Assembly (NCBI GenBank): GCA_017521425.1 | Contig: JAFXCQ010000030.1 | Span: 62,001 to 126,000, forward strand | Length of the DNA stretch: 64,000 nucleotides | From: Clostridia bacterium | GTDB taxonomy: Bacteria > Bacillota > Clostridia > Oscillospirales > Acutalibacteraceae | Direction of reading: 5' to 3' | Translations under genes and position numbers: made by a program | Notes under the pieces: model-generated | What the model saw: the letters and a program-made list of their open reading frames with translations, nothing else | What the model was told of the DNA's origin: nothing | Databases searched by the model: none | Shown: piece by piece, positions 48,823-57,309 of the stretch | How the letters are laid out: every line of letters starts with the position of its first letter | Numbering within the stretch: position 1 is the first letter of the stretch

Positions 48823-50364
48823 TCAACCTTTTATGTTTATTTCATCAAGAATATTTTGCCTTCGTTCTGCGAGATTACTCGTAATTTCTTTGTGCTTTTT
48901 GCCGGTTAATTTATAAAAAATCATAGGTATAACTGCTAACAATGAAAAAATAGCAGGGAGAATTGCGAAAAGATACATAAGACTTGCCTTTGCTTCCATT
49001 GGCATAAGTTCAGGGGTTTCCGCAAATGCTTTGTAACCGACGTATATAAGAAATAGATTTGTTACATAGTTTGTGCAATTTCCGAGTATTCGTGACAATG
49101 TACTTTTTAAAGAACTTACTGTTGCTTCATTTCTTTCTCCGTGTTTATATTCGCCGTAATCATATACAGCCATTTGTATAAGGCCTGGTATGGTGTTGTA
49201 AAAACCTGTTGTAAGTCCGTGGATTGCGTACCATATAACAACACTTACAAATATCTGTGCAGGGGTATGTGCTTCATAAGGGTATATACTAAAAAACATA
49301 GCAAAATAGCAAAAAGCCGTTCCGAGTTTCATGCCTATATAAAGATATTTGTCGTCAATCCATTTACGGACAATTGGTGCTAAAAATAGCGAAATACCTG
49401 TAGTTACAAGCGAAGCCAATGAAGCAAAAGAAAGCAGTGCAGCATAGTTACCGTCATTATAAACATAATTAAATTCAAATGGTGTACCTGAAAATAGGGT
49501 AAGAGTAAAAGTTTCTGCTCTGAAACAAGCGATAAAAGCATAAGTCATAAGACCATAACCAACTGACATACCGTGACCTAAAATTTCAGAAATCATATAA
49601 AGTATTAACGGTTTGTTTTTGATTATATGCCCATAAACTTCACGGAGCTTTGGAGCTTCTGCCTTTGGTGGTTCTGCAATTCTTTCTTTTGTTACAACAA
49701 TGTTCCAAATAGCAAGTGGTATTGAAGCAAGTGTTACAACAGAGTAACTGTAAAAATATCTTTCTGCTTCTGAAATATTCGGTAAAATAAAAGGTAAAAG
49801 TGCTGCAATATAAGTACCACAAGCACCAACCGATGAACCTAAAATACTTTCAATTGCCGCTATGTAACCACGTTCTAAATTGTTTGTTGTTCTTCTTGCG
49901 TTAAGTGCGGTAAGTGCGGCGTTATAAAAAGTAGAAAATGCATCATTTAAAAAATACAACAGAACAAGATATATTACTTTAAAGGTGTCAGTCGCTTCGG
50001 GGAAAAATGCTTTAATTGGTAGTGTCTGCAAAATAAGAACTAAATTGCAGGGGACAATCATAAGCATAAGCCATGGTTTAAATCTTCCCCAGTTACCGAA
50101 TGTTTTTCTCGATTTATCGAGAAAAGAAGAAACAATTACATCGTTTGCAATATCCCAGAAACCGAGAACGAAAATAATTGTACTGTAAGTTGCAAAAGCC
50201 TCTTCTGAAAGTCCTAAAAACGTTGATGCAACAAGACCTCCGAAAAATCCGCTCATTGCAGTTGAAACTTTAGAAATTGCTGTACTTGCACCGAATGCAA
50301 CATATTCTTTTTTAGTAAGTTTTTCGTTTACATCGGTTGCGAGATTATTAACTAATTTAGGCAT
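48823..50364 (-). CDS. GPH family sugar:cation symporter (MFS)
   Basis: 513 aa from the ATG behind GGAG; longer in-frame versions lack that site. Twelve hydrophobic helices and the N-terminal GPH features (FGASTAISKVSTAMSGFFGG, then VSSFLDKSRKTFGNWGRFKPW). GPH members import beta-glucosides, melibiose, xylosides or glucuronides with Na+ or H+. First gene of the transporter-HAD-GH3 operon. Confidence 0.88.
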   Translation of the reverse strand: MPKLVNNLATDVNEKLTKKEYVAFGASTAISKVSTAMSGFFGGLVASTFLGLSEEAFATYSTIIFVLGFWDIANDVIVSSFLDKSRKTFGNWGRFKPWLMLMIVPCNLVLILQTLPIKAFFPEATDTFKVIYLVLLYFLNDAFSTFYNAALTALNARRTTNNLERGYIAAIESILGSSVGACGTYIAALLPFILPNISEAERYFYSYSVVTLASIPLAIWNIVVTKERIAEPPKAEAPKLREVYGHIIKNKPLILYMISEILGHGMSVGYGLMTYAFIACFRAETFTLTLFSGTPFEFNYVYNDGNYAALLSFASLASLVTTGISLFLAPIVRKWIDDKYLYIGMKLGTAFCYFAMFFSIYPYEAHTPAQIFVSVVIWYAIHGLTTGFYNTIPGLIQMAVYDYGEYKHGERNEATVSSLKSTLSRILGNCTNYVTNLFLIYVGYKAFAETPELMPMEAKASLMYLFAILPAIFSLLAVIPMIFYKLTGKKHKEITSNLAERRQNILDEINIKG

Positions 50365-50566
50365 AGCGTTACTCCAATTCTTTTTATATAGATAATTATA
50401 ACACAGATAAAAAGGGTTTACAATTGTGTACATTTTAAACTTTTAGTTTTATTGTTTGGGGAAATTGCACTACAGGACTGTTTCTCTGTCGCTCCTTTCC
50501 TCGCCATGTTCGGAGTTCGCTCCCATTTCTTGTTCGGATCCCTTGTTTCAATCAAAATAAAAAATA

Positions 50567-50594
50567 AATGGTAGCACCTTGCGGCACTACCATT
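50567..50594 (-). terminator. Terminator of tRNA-Ser
   Basis: In the minus reading, AATGGTAGTGCC ... GGTGCTACCATT, followed by TTATTTTTTATTTTG. It lies seven bases behind the tRNA 3' end. The remaining gap to the transporter gene shows nothing recognisable. Confidence 0.8.
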
Positions 50595-50600
50595 CATTTT

Positions 50601-50693
50601 TGGCGGAGAGCAAGGGATTCGAACCCTCGAAACGGTTTTGGCCGTTTACACGATTTCCAATCGTGCTCCTTCGACCAGCTCGGACAACTCTCC
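50601..50693 (-). tRNA. tRNA-Ser (GGA)
   Basis: 93 bases including encoded CCA. Acceptor GGAGAGT/GCTCTCC, anticodon arm CACGATTGGAAATCGTG with GGA anticodon, and a long variable arm (ACGGCCAAAACCGT) typical of class II tRNAs. T-arm GAGGGTTCGAATCCCTT. Confidence 0.95.
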
Positions 50694-50815
50694 ATATCTT
50701 TTAAATTGCTTTGATATTATACATAACTTATAAAGAAAAATCAAGAGCAAATTTTTAAAATGTTTAATCTGTTTTGTTGTTGCTATGGATATCCGTAAAA
50801 AATCTTTTTATTAAA

Positions 50816-50844
50816 TTGTTTTTATTTACCAGGTATGGTATAAT
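50816..50844 (+). promoter_or_regulatory. Promoter of the 157-aa gene
   Basis: TTGTTT (50816-50821), 17-base spacer ending TGG, TATAAT (50839-50844). Confidence 0.6.
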
Positions 50845-50879
50845 TAAACAGTTAAATAAAATTTTTAGGAGAATCTATT

Positions 50880-51353
50880 TTGGATAGAGAATATCAGAAT
50901 GCTGAAACAATTGCAGTAATAGATAGTGCAGATGGTCCTACAGGCATTTTTATGGTAGGCGGCAAAAGAAGCGTTAAAGTAAGAATAAAGGATTATTTTT
51001 ATAGAAAAAAACAAAAGAATGTTGCAAAGAAAATAGTTGCGGGAACTCATACGCTCGAAGAAGTGTTACAATATGCCAAAAACACCTATGGAGCAACAGA
51101 ATCTGATTACAAAGTAAATGATATACCCGAAATTACCCGTGTTTTTGAAATAAAAGAGGGTGAAGATTTTCTTTATATCGAAGTAGATGATATTGCAGGA
51201 GCCTTTGGGATATCTTTTTCCGGAAGCAAAGGAACTTTTAAACGATTCCAGGAAATAAATAAGGATTTATATACTTATTATGGTGTGAGTGAAAAGGATA
51301 TTGCTGAAAATAGTGTAAGGTATTTATCTTTGTTGGGCGTGTTATGTTCGTGA
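50880..51353 (+). CDS. Hypothetical protein with decarboxylase-beta-like motif
   Basis: 157 aa, TTG start eight bases behind AGGAG. The first 30 residues contain IDSADGPTGIFMVGGK, resembling the GGADGPTxIFV motif of Na+-translocating decarboxylase beta subunits, but no transmembrane helices follow. The rest is a soluble alpha/beta domain with no family I recognise (EVDDIAGAFGISFSGSKGTF). Not a real decarboxylase subunit. Preceded by a good promoter. Role unknown. Confidence 0.7.
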   Translation: MDREYQNAETIAVIDSADGPTGIFMVGGKRSVKVRIKDYFYRKKQKNVAKKIVAGTHTLEEVLQYAKNTYGATESDYKVNDIPEITRVFEIKEGEDFLYIEVDDIAGAFGISFSGSKGTFKRFQEINKDLYTYYGVSEKDIAENSVRYLSLLGVLCS

Positions 51354-51433
51354 TTTTTTATTTAACTTCTTGTATTTTTATACTGTATATGCTATTATTT
51401 CAATAAACATCAACCCGAATCAGAGGTGATATA

Positions 51434-51778
51434 TTGCAACCTTATTTATATTTATCTGTTATGTTTTTGTTTTTAGTTTTGTTTGTTATTTACAAGAGAC
51501 AGAAACTTATAATTGCAAAAAGGATTATTAAAAATAAAAAAACAGAGGAGAGAGTAGAAATGGTAGAGCTTGCAAAGAAATTTATCGGTAAGGATTGCCT
51601 TATTTACGCATTTGACAGCAGCCATCAGATTACAGGTGTAATTAAAGAAGTAACTGACGGTGCTATTTTAGTTGAAAAGGCAGGTACACTCGAAGCAATA
51701 AATTTAGATTTCGTTTTCAGAATAAGAGAAACGCCATTAAATAAAAAGGGTAAGAAGAAAACCGTAATATTAGATTGA
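51434..51778 (+). CDS. Small membrane-anchored protein with SH3/LSm-like C-terminus
   Basis: 114 aa, TTG start behind GAGGTGATA. One N-terminal transmembrane helix (about 4-20), a basic linker, and a compact beta domain (FIGKDCLIYAFDSSH... DGAILVEK... EAINLDFVFRIRE). Similar small proteins occur in Oscillospiraceae. Function not known. Ends before a terminator (51790-51821). Confidence 0.75.
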   Translation: MQPYLYLSVMFLFLVLFVIYKRQKLIIAKRIIKNKKTEERVEMVELAKKFIGKDCLIYAFDSSHQITGVIKEVTDGAILVEKAGTLEAINLDFVFRIRETPLNKKGKKKTVILD

Positions 51779-51789
51779 TAAACTTTTTG

Positions 51790-51821
51790 AAAAGTCGCAC
51801 TTTAGTGTGACTTTTCTTTTT
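51790..51821 (+). terminator. Terminator behind the small membrane protein gene
   Basis: AAAAGTCGCAC, loop, GTGTGACTTTTC then TTTTT. Confidence 0.85.
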
Positions 51822-51908
51822 GTATGTATAAATTATTAGAGGTAATAATATAAAAGGTTACAACAATTCTGAAAAAGTTACTTTTTTATTACAATATGCT
51901 CTCATTAT

Positions 51909-51937
51909 TTGACAGTTTTCTATATTTATAGTATTAT
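51909..51937 (+). promoter_or_regulatory. Promoter of the tmk operon
   Basis: TTGACA (51909-51914), 17-base spacer, TATTAT (51932-51937). Confidence 0.7.
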
Positions 51938-51972
51938 ATATAATTGGAATTATATGTGAAGGGACTTTTTTT

Positions 51973-52638
51973 ATGGGTTTGTTCATCGACCTTGAAGGGT
52001 TAGACGGTTGCGGTAAAACTACCCAGACCGAATTGTTATGCAAAAGGTTTGAAAAAGAAAATATAAGCTACAAGAAAATAAAATTGCCTGACTACGAAAG
52101 TGACTCAAGTATTTTAGTCCGTAAATATTTAAATGGTGATTTCGGAAAAAATGCAAACGATGTTAATGCGTTTGCTGCCTCGGTTCTTTTTGCCGCTGAC
52201 AGATTTGCGTCATACACAGAAAAATGGAAAAACGATTATTTGAATGGTACTTTGATTTTTTCTGACAGATACACTCCTGCAAATGCGTTGTATCAGATGA
52301 CAAAACTCGAACCGGAAGAGTGGGACTCTTACCTCGAATGGCTTTTTGATTTTGAATATAATAAAATCGGTATTCCGGAGCCTACAATGGTAGTGTTTTT
52401 AGATATGCCTGTCGAAGTTTCGCAAAAGCTTATGACAAGCCGTTATAATGGTGATGAATCTAAAAAAGATGTTCACGAATGTGATGTTGAATATTTACAT
52501 AAATGCAGAAAATCTGCTCTTTATGCTTGTCAGAAATATGGTTGGAAAGTGATTTCTTGTGCAGAAAATGGTGAATTGCTTTCAATCGAAGAAATAAATG
52601 ACAAAATTTATAATGAAATAAAAACAGTTTTAAGGTGA
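51973..52638 (+). CDS. tmk: Thymidylate kinase family
   Basis: 221 aa. P-loop EGLDGCGKTTQ (8-18), the DRYTPANALYQ segment (corresponding to the DRY/DRH motif) and VVFLDMPVEVS follow the family. Phosphorylates dTMP or a related deoxynucleotide. Heads a row of same-strand genes (DUF2156, GNAT, DJ-1, fthC, mltG) with gaps of a few to twenty bases. Confidence 0.88.
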   Translation: MGLFIDLEGLDGCGKTTQTELLCKRFEKENISYKKIKLPDYESDSSILVRKYLNGDFGKNANDVNAFAASVLFAADRFASYTEKWKNDYLNGTLIFSDRYTPANALYQMTKLEPEEWDSYLEWLFDFEYNKIGIPEPTMVVFLDMPVEVSQKLMTSRYNGDESKKDVHECDVEYLHKCRKSALYACQKYGWKVISCAENGELLSIEEINDKIYNEIKTVLR

Positions 52639-52647
52639 ATTTATTTT

Positions 52648-53529
52648 ATGTTAGATTTTCAGGATATTTCAATAGAAGACCGAGAACGTGTAGAGAATTA
52701 TTTTGAATTTTTAGAAGAACCATTTTGTGATTTTACTTTTGGAAATTTATTTTGTTGGTCAGTTGTTGAAAATACAAAAATTGCTTTTTTTAATAGTTTT
52801 TTATTTATTCGTTTTTCTGATGATGAAAAATTTTATTATTCTTTTCCACTTGGAAATGGTGAAATTAAAAATGCAATAAATTTAATAATTGAAGATGCGA
52901 AAATAAATAATAAAAAATTCCAATTTGTTTGTTTAACTGAAAATCAAACAAAAATATTAAAAGAAATATTCAAAGAAAAAGTAAAAATAAATAAAAATCG
53001 TGACACTTTTGATTATGTTTATTCAGTTGAAAAATTAGCAACCTTAAGTGGTAGAAAATATCATTCGAAGAAGAATCATTTTAATTCATTTAAAAATAGT
53101 TATGATTTTATTTTCGAAGAAATAAATGAAAAAAATTTATCTGAGTGTATTAGCTTTGCAAATGAGTGGTATCGCGAAATTCAAGTAACACCGGCACTTT
53201 TAAAGGAACAAAAAGTTTTAAACAATGCACTTGAAAATTATTTTAATTTGAATTTAATTGGTGCAATAATTAAAATAAATGAAAAAATAGTTGCTGTTTG
53301 TGTGGGTGAGAAGATGTATAAACAAAATATGTTTTGCACCCATTTTGAAAAAGCAAGTTCTGAATATCCAAAAGCATATACAGCAATAAATAAATTATTT
53401 TCAGATTTTTTAATAAATAATTTTGAATTTGTAAATAGAGAAGACGATGCAGGAATTGAAGGGTTAAGAAAAGCAAAATTATCTTACCATCCTGAATTTA
53501 TTTTAAAAAAATATTATGCAGAATTTTGA
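52648..53529 (+). CDS. DUF2156 / phosphatidylglycerol-lysyltransferase C-terminal-like protein
   Basis: 293 aa. The family signature is KYHSKKNHFNSFKN near residue 140 and NREDDAGIEGLRKAKLSYHP near the C-terminus. The fold is a double GNAT, as in the aminoacyl-tRNA-using domain of MprF. No membrane part. Strongly AT-rich (long runs of AAA, AAT, ATA codons), as is the next gene, which it overlaps by 14 bases. Function in clostridia not established. Confidence 0.87.
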   Translation: MLDFQDISIEDRERVENYFEFLEEPFCDFTFGNLFCWSVVENTKIAFFNSFLFIRFSDDEKFYYSFPLGNGEIKNAINLIIEDAKINNKKFQFVCLTENQTKILKEIFKEKVKINKNRDTFDYVYSVEKLATLSGRKYHSKKNHFNSFKNSYDFIFEEINEKNLSECISFANEWYREIQVTPALLKEQKVLNNALENYFNLNLIGAIIKINEKIVAVCVGEKMYKQNMFCTHFEKASSEYPKAYTAINKLFSDFLINNFEFVNREDDAGIEGLRKAKLSYHPEFILKKYYAEF

Positions 53530-54352
53530 AATTAAAAATAAATTACTGTCACAAGAAAATAAAAAAGAAATAAAAACTTTATGGCAAAATAATTTTTGTG
53601 ATGATAGTGAAGAAATTATAAATAATTTTTTAGATAATGTTTTAAAAAGTGAAAAAGGCGTTGGCGCATTTTTAAATAATGAACTGGTTGCGATGATATT
53701 ATTTTTAAGTTCAAAAATAATTATAGAGAATAAAGAAATTAAATCAGTTTATTTTTATGCGGTTTGTACTGATGAAAAATATCGCAAAAAGGGTATAATA
53801 AGAACTTTATTTTCATTTGCTACTGAAGAAGCAAGAAAACAGGGCTATAAAATGAGCTTTTTAGTTCCCCAAAATGAAGAACTTTTTAAAATGTATGAGA
53901 AGCTTTCATTTGAACGTACAATAAACTATGAGGAAAAGTATATTGAGAAGCGGGATTGTGATAACAAAAATACGATAACACAAAAAACGGATTTTTGTTA
54001 TGATGATTATATACGTATTAAATTAAACTCACCAAACAAACAACAATTTGTTGTATGGGAAAAGGATGAATTTGAATTTATATTTAATAAAACAAGAGAA
54101 GATATTTCTTTCATATTTACTGATTTAAGTTTCGCAGTTTATGAAAAGAATAATACTGAAATTTTAGTTTATGAAATCTGTGGAGATGAAAAAGAAATTA
54201 CAAGTTTGCTTTTCAATAATCACATTGATTGTAAAAAAATCATTTTAAGATTACCGACTGAAAAGAACAAAACAGATTTTGGTATGACTTTGAATTTATC
54301 GGATAGAGAATACAAAATTAGTTCACTTTATTTTGGTATGCCTTATGGCTAA
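53516..54352 (+). CDS. GNAT family N-acetyltransferase
   Basis: 278 aa. The N-terminal 150 residues are a GNAT domain with the acetyl-CoA loop DEKYRKKGIIRTLF (motif A) and FLVPQNEELFKMYEKLSFE. The C-terminal part is likely a second, degenerate GNAT/SCP-2-like domain, as in Eis-type proteins. It overlaps the DUF2156 gene. AT-rich like its partner. Substrate unknown. Confidence 0.82.
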   Translation: MQNFEIKNKLLSQENKKEIKTLWQNNFCDDSEEIINNFLDNVLKSEKGVGAFLNNELVAMILFLSSKIIIENKEIKSVYFYAVCTDEKYRKKGIIRTLFSFATEEARKQGYKMSFLVPQNEELFKMYEKLSFERTINYEEKYIEKRDCDNKNTITQKTDFCYDDYIRIKLNSPNKQQFVVWEKDEFEFIFNKTREDISFIFTDLSFAVYEKNNTEILVYEICGDEKEITSLLFNNHIDCKKIILRLPTEKNKTDFGMTLNLSDREYKISSLYFGMPYG

Positions 54353-54380
54353 TTACTAAGTTTTGAAAGGAGTAAGAATT

Positions 54381-54926
54381 ATGGTTTATGTGTTTTTAGC
54401 AGATGGCTTTGAAGAAATTGAGGCTTTAGCACCAGTCGATTTTTTGCGACGTGCAGGAATTACTGTGAAAACCGCATCATTAAAGGGGAAAACCGCTATT
54501 GGTGCACATAATATTGAAGTGGTTACTGATATCAATATTGATGATGTTTCTTTAAATGAAGATGTTGAAGCTGTAATTCTTCCGGGTGGAATGCCTGGCT
54601 CTCAGAACTTATTTGAGGATGAGAGAGTTCACAAAGCAATTGATTATGCGTTTTTAAATAATAAGTTGGTTTGTGCAATATGTGCCGCACCTTTTATATT
54701 AGGCAGAAAAGGTATTCTAAAAGATAAAAATGCAACTTGTTTCCCAGGCTTTGAAAAAGAGCTTGCTGGAGCAAATATATTAAATCAAGGCGTTGTTAAA
54801 GATGGTAATATAATTACTGCGCAAGGTGCAGGTGTTGCGTGGGAATTTGGTGAAAAAATAGCAAGTGAATTAATTGGTAGCGAATTTTCACAAAAAATAT
54901 TATTGGGGTTACAATGGAAAAAATAG
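54381..54926 (+). CDS. DJ-1/PfpI family protein (YajL/ThiJ-like)
   Basis: 181 aa from the ATG behind GAAAGGAG. The nucleophile elbow has the conserved Cys (VCAICAAPF) and the N-terminal Glu (ADGFEEIEA). PGGMPGSQNL is typical. DJ-1 homologues act as deglycases or chaperones, which is debated. It overlaps the next gene by 13 bases. Confidence 0.9.
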   Translation: MVYVFLADGFEEIEALAPVDFLRRAGITVKTASLKGKTAIGAHNIEVVTDINIDDVSLNEDVEAVILPGGMPGSQNLFEDERVHKAIDYAFLNNKLVCAICAAPFILGRKGILKDKNATCFPGFEKELAGANILNQGVVKDGNIITAQGAGVAWEFGEKIASELIGSEFSQKILLGLQWKK

Positions 54927-55501
54927 TTGATATACGCCCTATAAAAAAACAAATGCGTTCTTCCTGCAAAGAAGCAAGGCGTTCAATGGATAAAACGCTG
55001 AAAGCGAATTTAGATAAAAAAATTCAGAATAAGCTGTTAAATCTTTTTGTGGTACGCGAAGCAGATGTTGTTCTGACTTATGTTTCAACACCAATTGAGG
55101 TTAAAACTCTTGATTTTATAACCACTCTTTTAGAACAAGGTAAAAAGGTTGCAGTTCCTAAATGTCTTAATGACAAAGGGGATATGGACTTTTTCCTTAT
55201 AAACTCTTTAGATGATTTAGAGGATGGTTATTTTGGAGTGAGAGAACCGAATCCAGAAACTGCCACAAAGGTGACGACTACCGAAAAAACTGTTTGCATA
55301 GTCCCTGCGTTTTTGTTTGATGAAAAAGGTTATCGTTTAGGCTATGGCAAAGGCTATTACGATAGATTTTTATCAAAATTCGGTGGCAAAACCGTTGGTA
55401 TTTGTTATGAGGAAAATATACGCGATTCTTTAATGCACGGTAAGTATGACCGTCCTGTAACATTGATTGTTACGGAAAAAAGAATTGTTGATTTATCATA
55501 A
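54914..55501 (+). CDS. fthC: 5-formyltetrahydrofolate cyclo-ligase
   Basis: 195 aa. Motifs KKQMRSSCKEARRSM (N-terminal basic helix), YVSTPIEVKT, and GYRLGYGKGYYDRFL, the ATP/folate-binding loop. It converts 5-formyl-THF to 5,10-methenyl-THF. It overlaps the DJ-1 gene and is followed after 19 bases by mltG. Confidence 0.93.
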   Translation: MEKIVDIRPIKKQMRSSCKEARRSMDKTLKANLDKKIQNKLLNLFVVREADVVLTYVSTPIEVKTLDFITTLLEQGKKVAVPKCLNDKGDMDFFLINSLDDLEDGYFGVREPNPETATKVTTTEKTVCIVPAFLFDEKGYRLGYGKGYYDRFLSKFGGKTVGICYEENIRDSLMHGKYDRPVTLIVTEKRIVDLS

Positions 55502-55520
55502 AAGTGAGAAGGAGTAAATT

Positions 55521-57269
55521 ATGGCTCGAGATTACAATGATTACGAAGACCTTTTGAAGAATTTTGATGACTATACTTCAAAAAGTAAGTCACCAAGCTC
55601 ATCAAGAGACATTTTCAGTGACAGTAGCGCTGCTAATCGTGATGCAAAGCCTGATATTGAACGTAAAGGGTTAGTTACAGATGATTTTAAACCAACTCCA
55701 ATTCGTTCAAATACAAGCAGTAATAATATGTATTTCGATAGAGCAGAGCCACCTGCACCAAAGAGAAAGCAAAATCCTAACAGTCCTTTTTACAGGGACC
55801 CTGAAAAAGATTTGCCAACTCCAAAAAGCGGTAACAGGGGTAACGATGCATTCAAAGCTGCTAAGGGTATGTTGCCAAAATCAAAAGCAGATGCGTATTT
55901 AGATGAACTCGACAGAGAAGAAGCAAGAAAACGTAGTCGTTTTGAACGTGATGATAAAAAATCTTCTTATAAGGGTGAGGTTTATTTTTCAAACCCACCA
56001 CAAGAAATTAAAGAAGAGGCAGAGCGACAGAAACGCGGGGGTGCTTCACCTTATGGCAAATATGCAAGAAACAACCGTGGCGACAAAGTAACCTCTGCAC
56101 CACCTGTAACTCCTAAACAAAGGCGTGAAATTGCAATGAAAAAACGACAGAAAGAACGCAGAGCACAAGGTCTTTTTAATACAAAGGAAAAGCTTCAGCG
56201 TCTTGCAATATATGTTTTGATTGTTGCAATTTCAAGTACAATTCTTTGCATTTATGGTATTCGTTGTATTAACGACATACTCGCTATTGAAAAAACTGAG
56301 TATGAATGCGAGGTTACAATTTCTGCAGGTGCAACAGATAGCGAAGTTTTAAGCATTCTTAAAGATAATGATTTAATAAGAAACGAACTTTTCTGTAATT
56401 TATTTGTTAAGCTTATAAACGGTAGTGGTGAATATGTTTCAGGTTCTTATACTCTTAATGCCGATTGGGGACTTGAAAAAATGCTCTCAACAATGCAGGC
56501 GGGTAATAACTATTCTGAAACAATCACACTTACATTCCCAGAAGGCTATACAATCGACCAGATAGCAGAAAAACTCGAAGCAAACAAGGTTTGTACTGCT
56601 TCAAGCTTCATAAAAACAATGCAATCTGTTGATTTCTCTACAGAATATGCATTCCTTAAAAATCAGGCGAATAAAGAATCAAGATTCCGCACTCTTGAAG
56701 GTTATATTTATCCTGATACTTATGAGTTCTATATTGGTGAAAATGCATCAAGCGTTGTAAGACGCTTCTTAGATAACTTCGAGTCAAAATGGACTGCAGA
56801 TTATAGTAAGAAAGCAAAAGAATTAGGAATGACAGTAGATGAAATTGTTACATTAGCATCTATTATTCAGGCAGAGGCTGCAAACTCAGGACAGATGAAG
56901 GATATTTCTTCAGTTCTTCACAACCGTCTCGACAAGCCTGGCACATTCCCAAGATTAGAGTGTGACTCAACAGAGAAATATCTTGTTGAAACAATTAAAG
57001 TGACACTTACTTCTTCAACAACAGATACACAGAAATATATTGCATATCGCGATTTATATGATACTTACAGTACAGATTGTAAAGGTCTTCCGGTTGGTGC
57101 AATTTGTAACCCTGGTGCTTCTGCAATCAATGCGGCATTGTATCCATCAGATACAAACTACAATTATTTCCGTCACGATGTTAAGGGGAAGGTTTATTAT
57201 GCAAATACCTTCGCTGAACATGAGCAGAATGGTTATAAAGCATCTGCAGTTACTGACGATGAAGACTAA
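55521..57269 (+). CDS. mltG: Endolytic transglycosylase MltG
   Basis: 582 aa. A long, hydrophilic and basic cytoplasmic region (residues 1-225) precedes one transmembrane helix (about 229-250), a LysM-like part and the YceG catalytic domain. The catalytic Glu is in LASIIQAEAAN (E452). LxCDSTEKYLVE and KGLPVGAICNPG are characteristic. It cuts nascent peptidoglycan strands. The long cytoplasmic extension occurs in several Firmicutes homologues. AAGGAG precedes the ATG. Confidence 0.94.
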   Translation: MARDYNDYEDLLKNFDDYTSKSKSPSSSRDIFSDSSAANRDAKPDIERKGLVTDDFKPTPIRSNTSSNNMYFDRAEPPAPKRKQNPNSPFYRDPEKDLPTPKSGNRGNDAFKAAKGMLPKSKADAYLDELDREEARKRSRFERDDKKSSYKGEVYFSNPPQEIKEEAERQKRGGASPYGKYARNNRGDKVTSAPPVTPKQRREIAMKKRQKERRAQGLFNTKEKLQRLAIYVLIVAISSTILCIYGIRCINDILAIEKTEYECEVTISAGATDSEVLSILKDNDLIRNELFCNLFVKLINGSGEYVSGSYTLNADWGLEKMLSTMQAGNNYSETITLTFPEGYTIDQIAEKLEANKVCTASSFIKTMQSVDFSTEYAFLKNQANKESRFRTLEGYIYPDTYEFYIGENASSVVRRFLDNFESKWTADYSKKAKELGMTVDEIVTLASIIQAEAANSGQMKDISSVLHNRLDKPGTFPRLECDSTEKYLVETIKVTLTSSTTDTQKYIAYRDLYDTYSTDCKGLPVGAICNPGASAINAALYPSDTNYNYFRHDVKGKVYYANTFAEHEQNGYKASAVTDDED

Positions 57270-57275
57270 AAGAAA

Positions 57276-57308
57276 AGTGGGAACTCTCTTTTGAGAATTC
57301 CCACTATT
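57276..57308. terminator. Terminator between mltG and hemW
   Basis: AGTGGGAACTCTC, TTTT loop, GAGAATTCCCACT then ATTTTTATA. Lies between convergent genes. Confidence 0.85.
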
Positions 57309-57309
57309 T

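Noticed and set aside
50434-50566. A small RNA behind the transporter gene
   Set aside because: GC-richer stretch at 50465-50545 but no promoter, clear hairpin or known RNA signature.
50880-51353. Na+-pumping decarboxylase beta subunit
   Set aside because: Only one short motif is shared; the protein has no transmembrane helices and is far too short.
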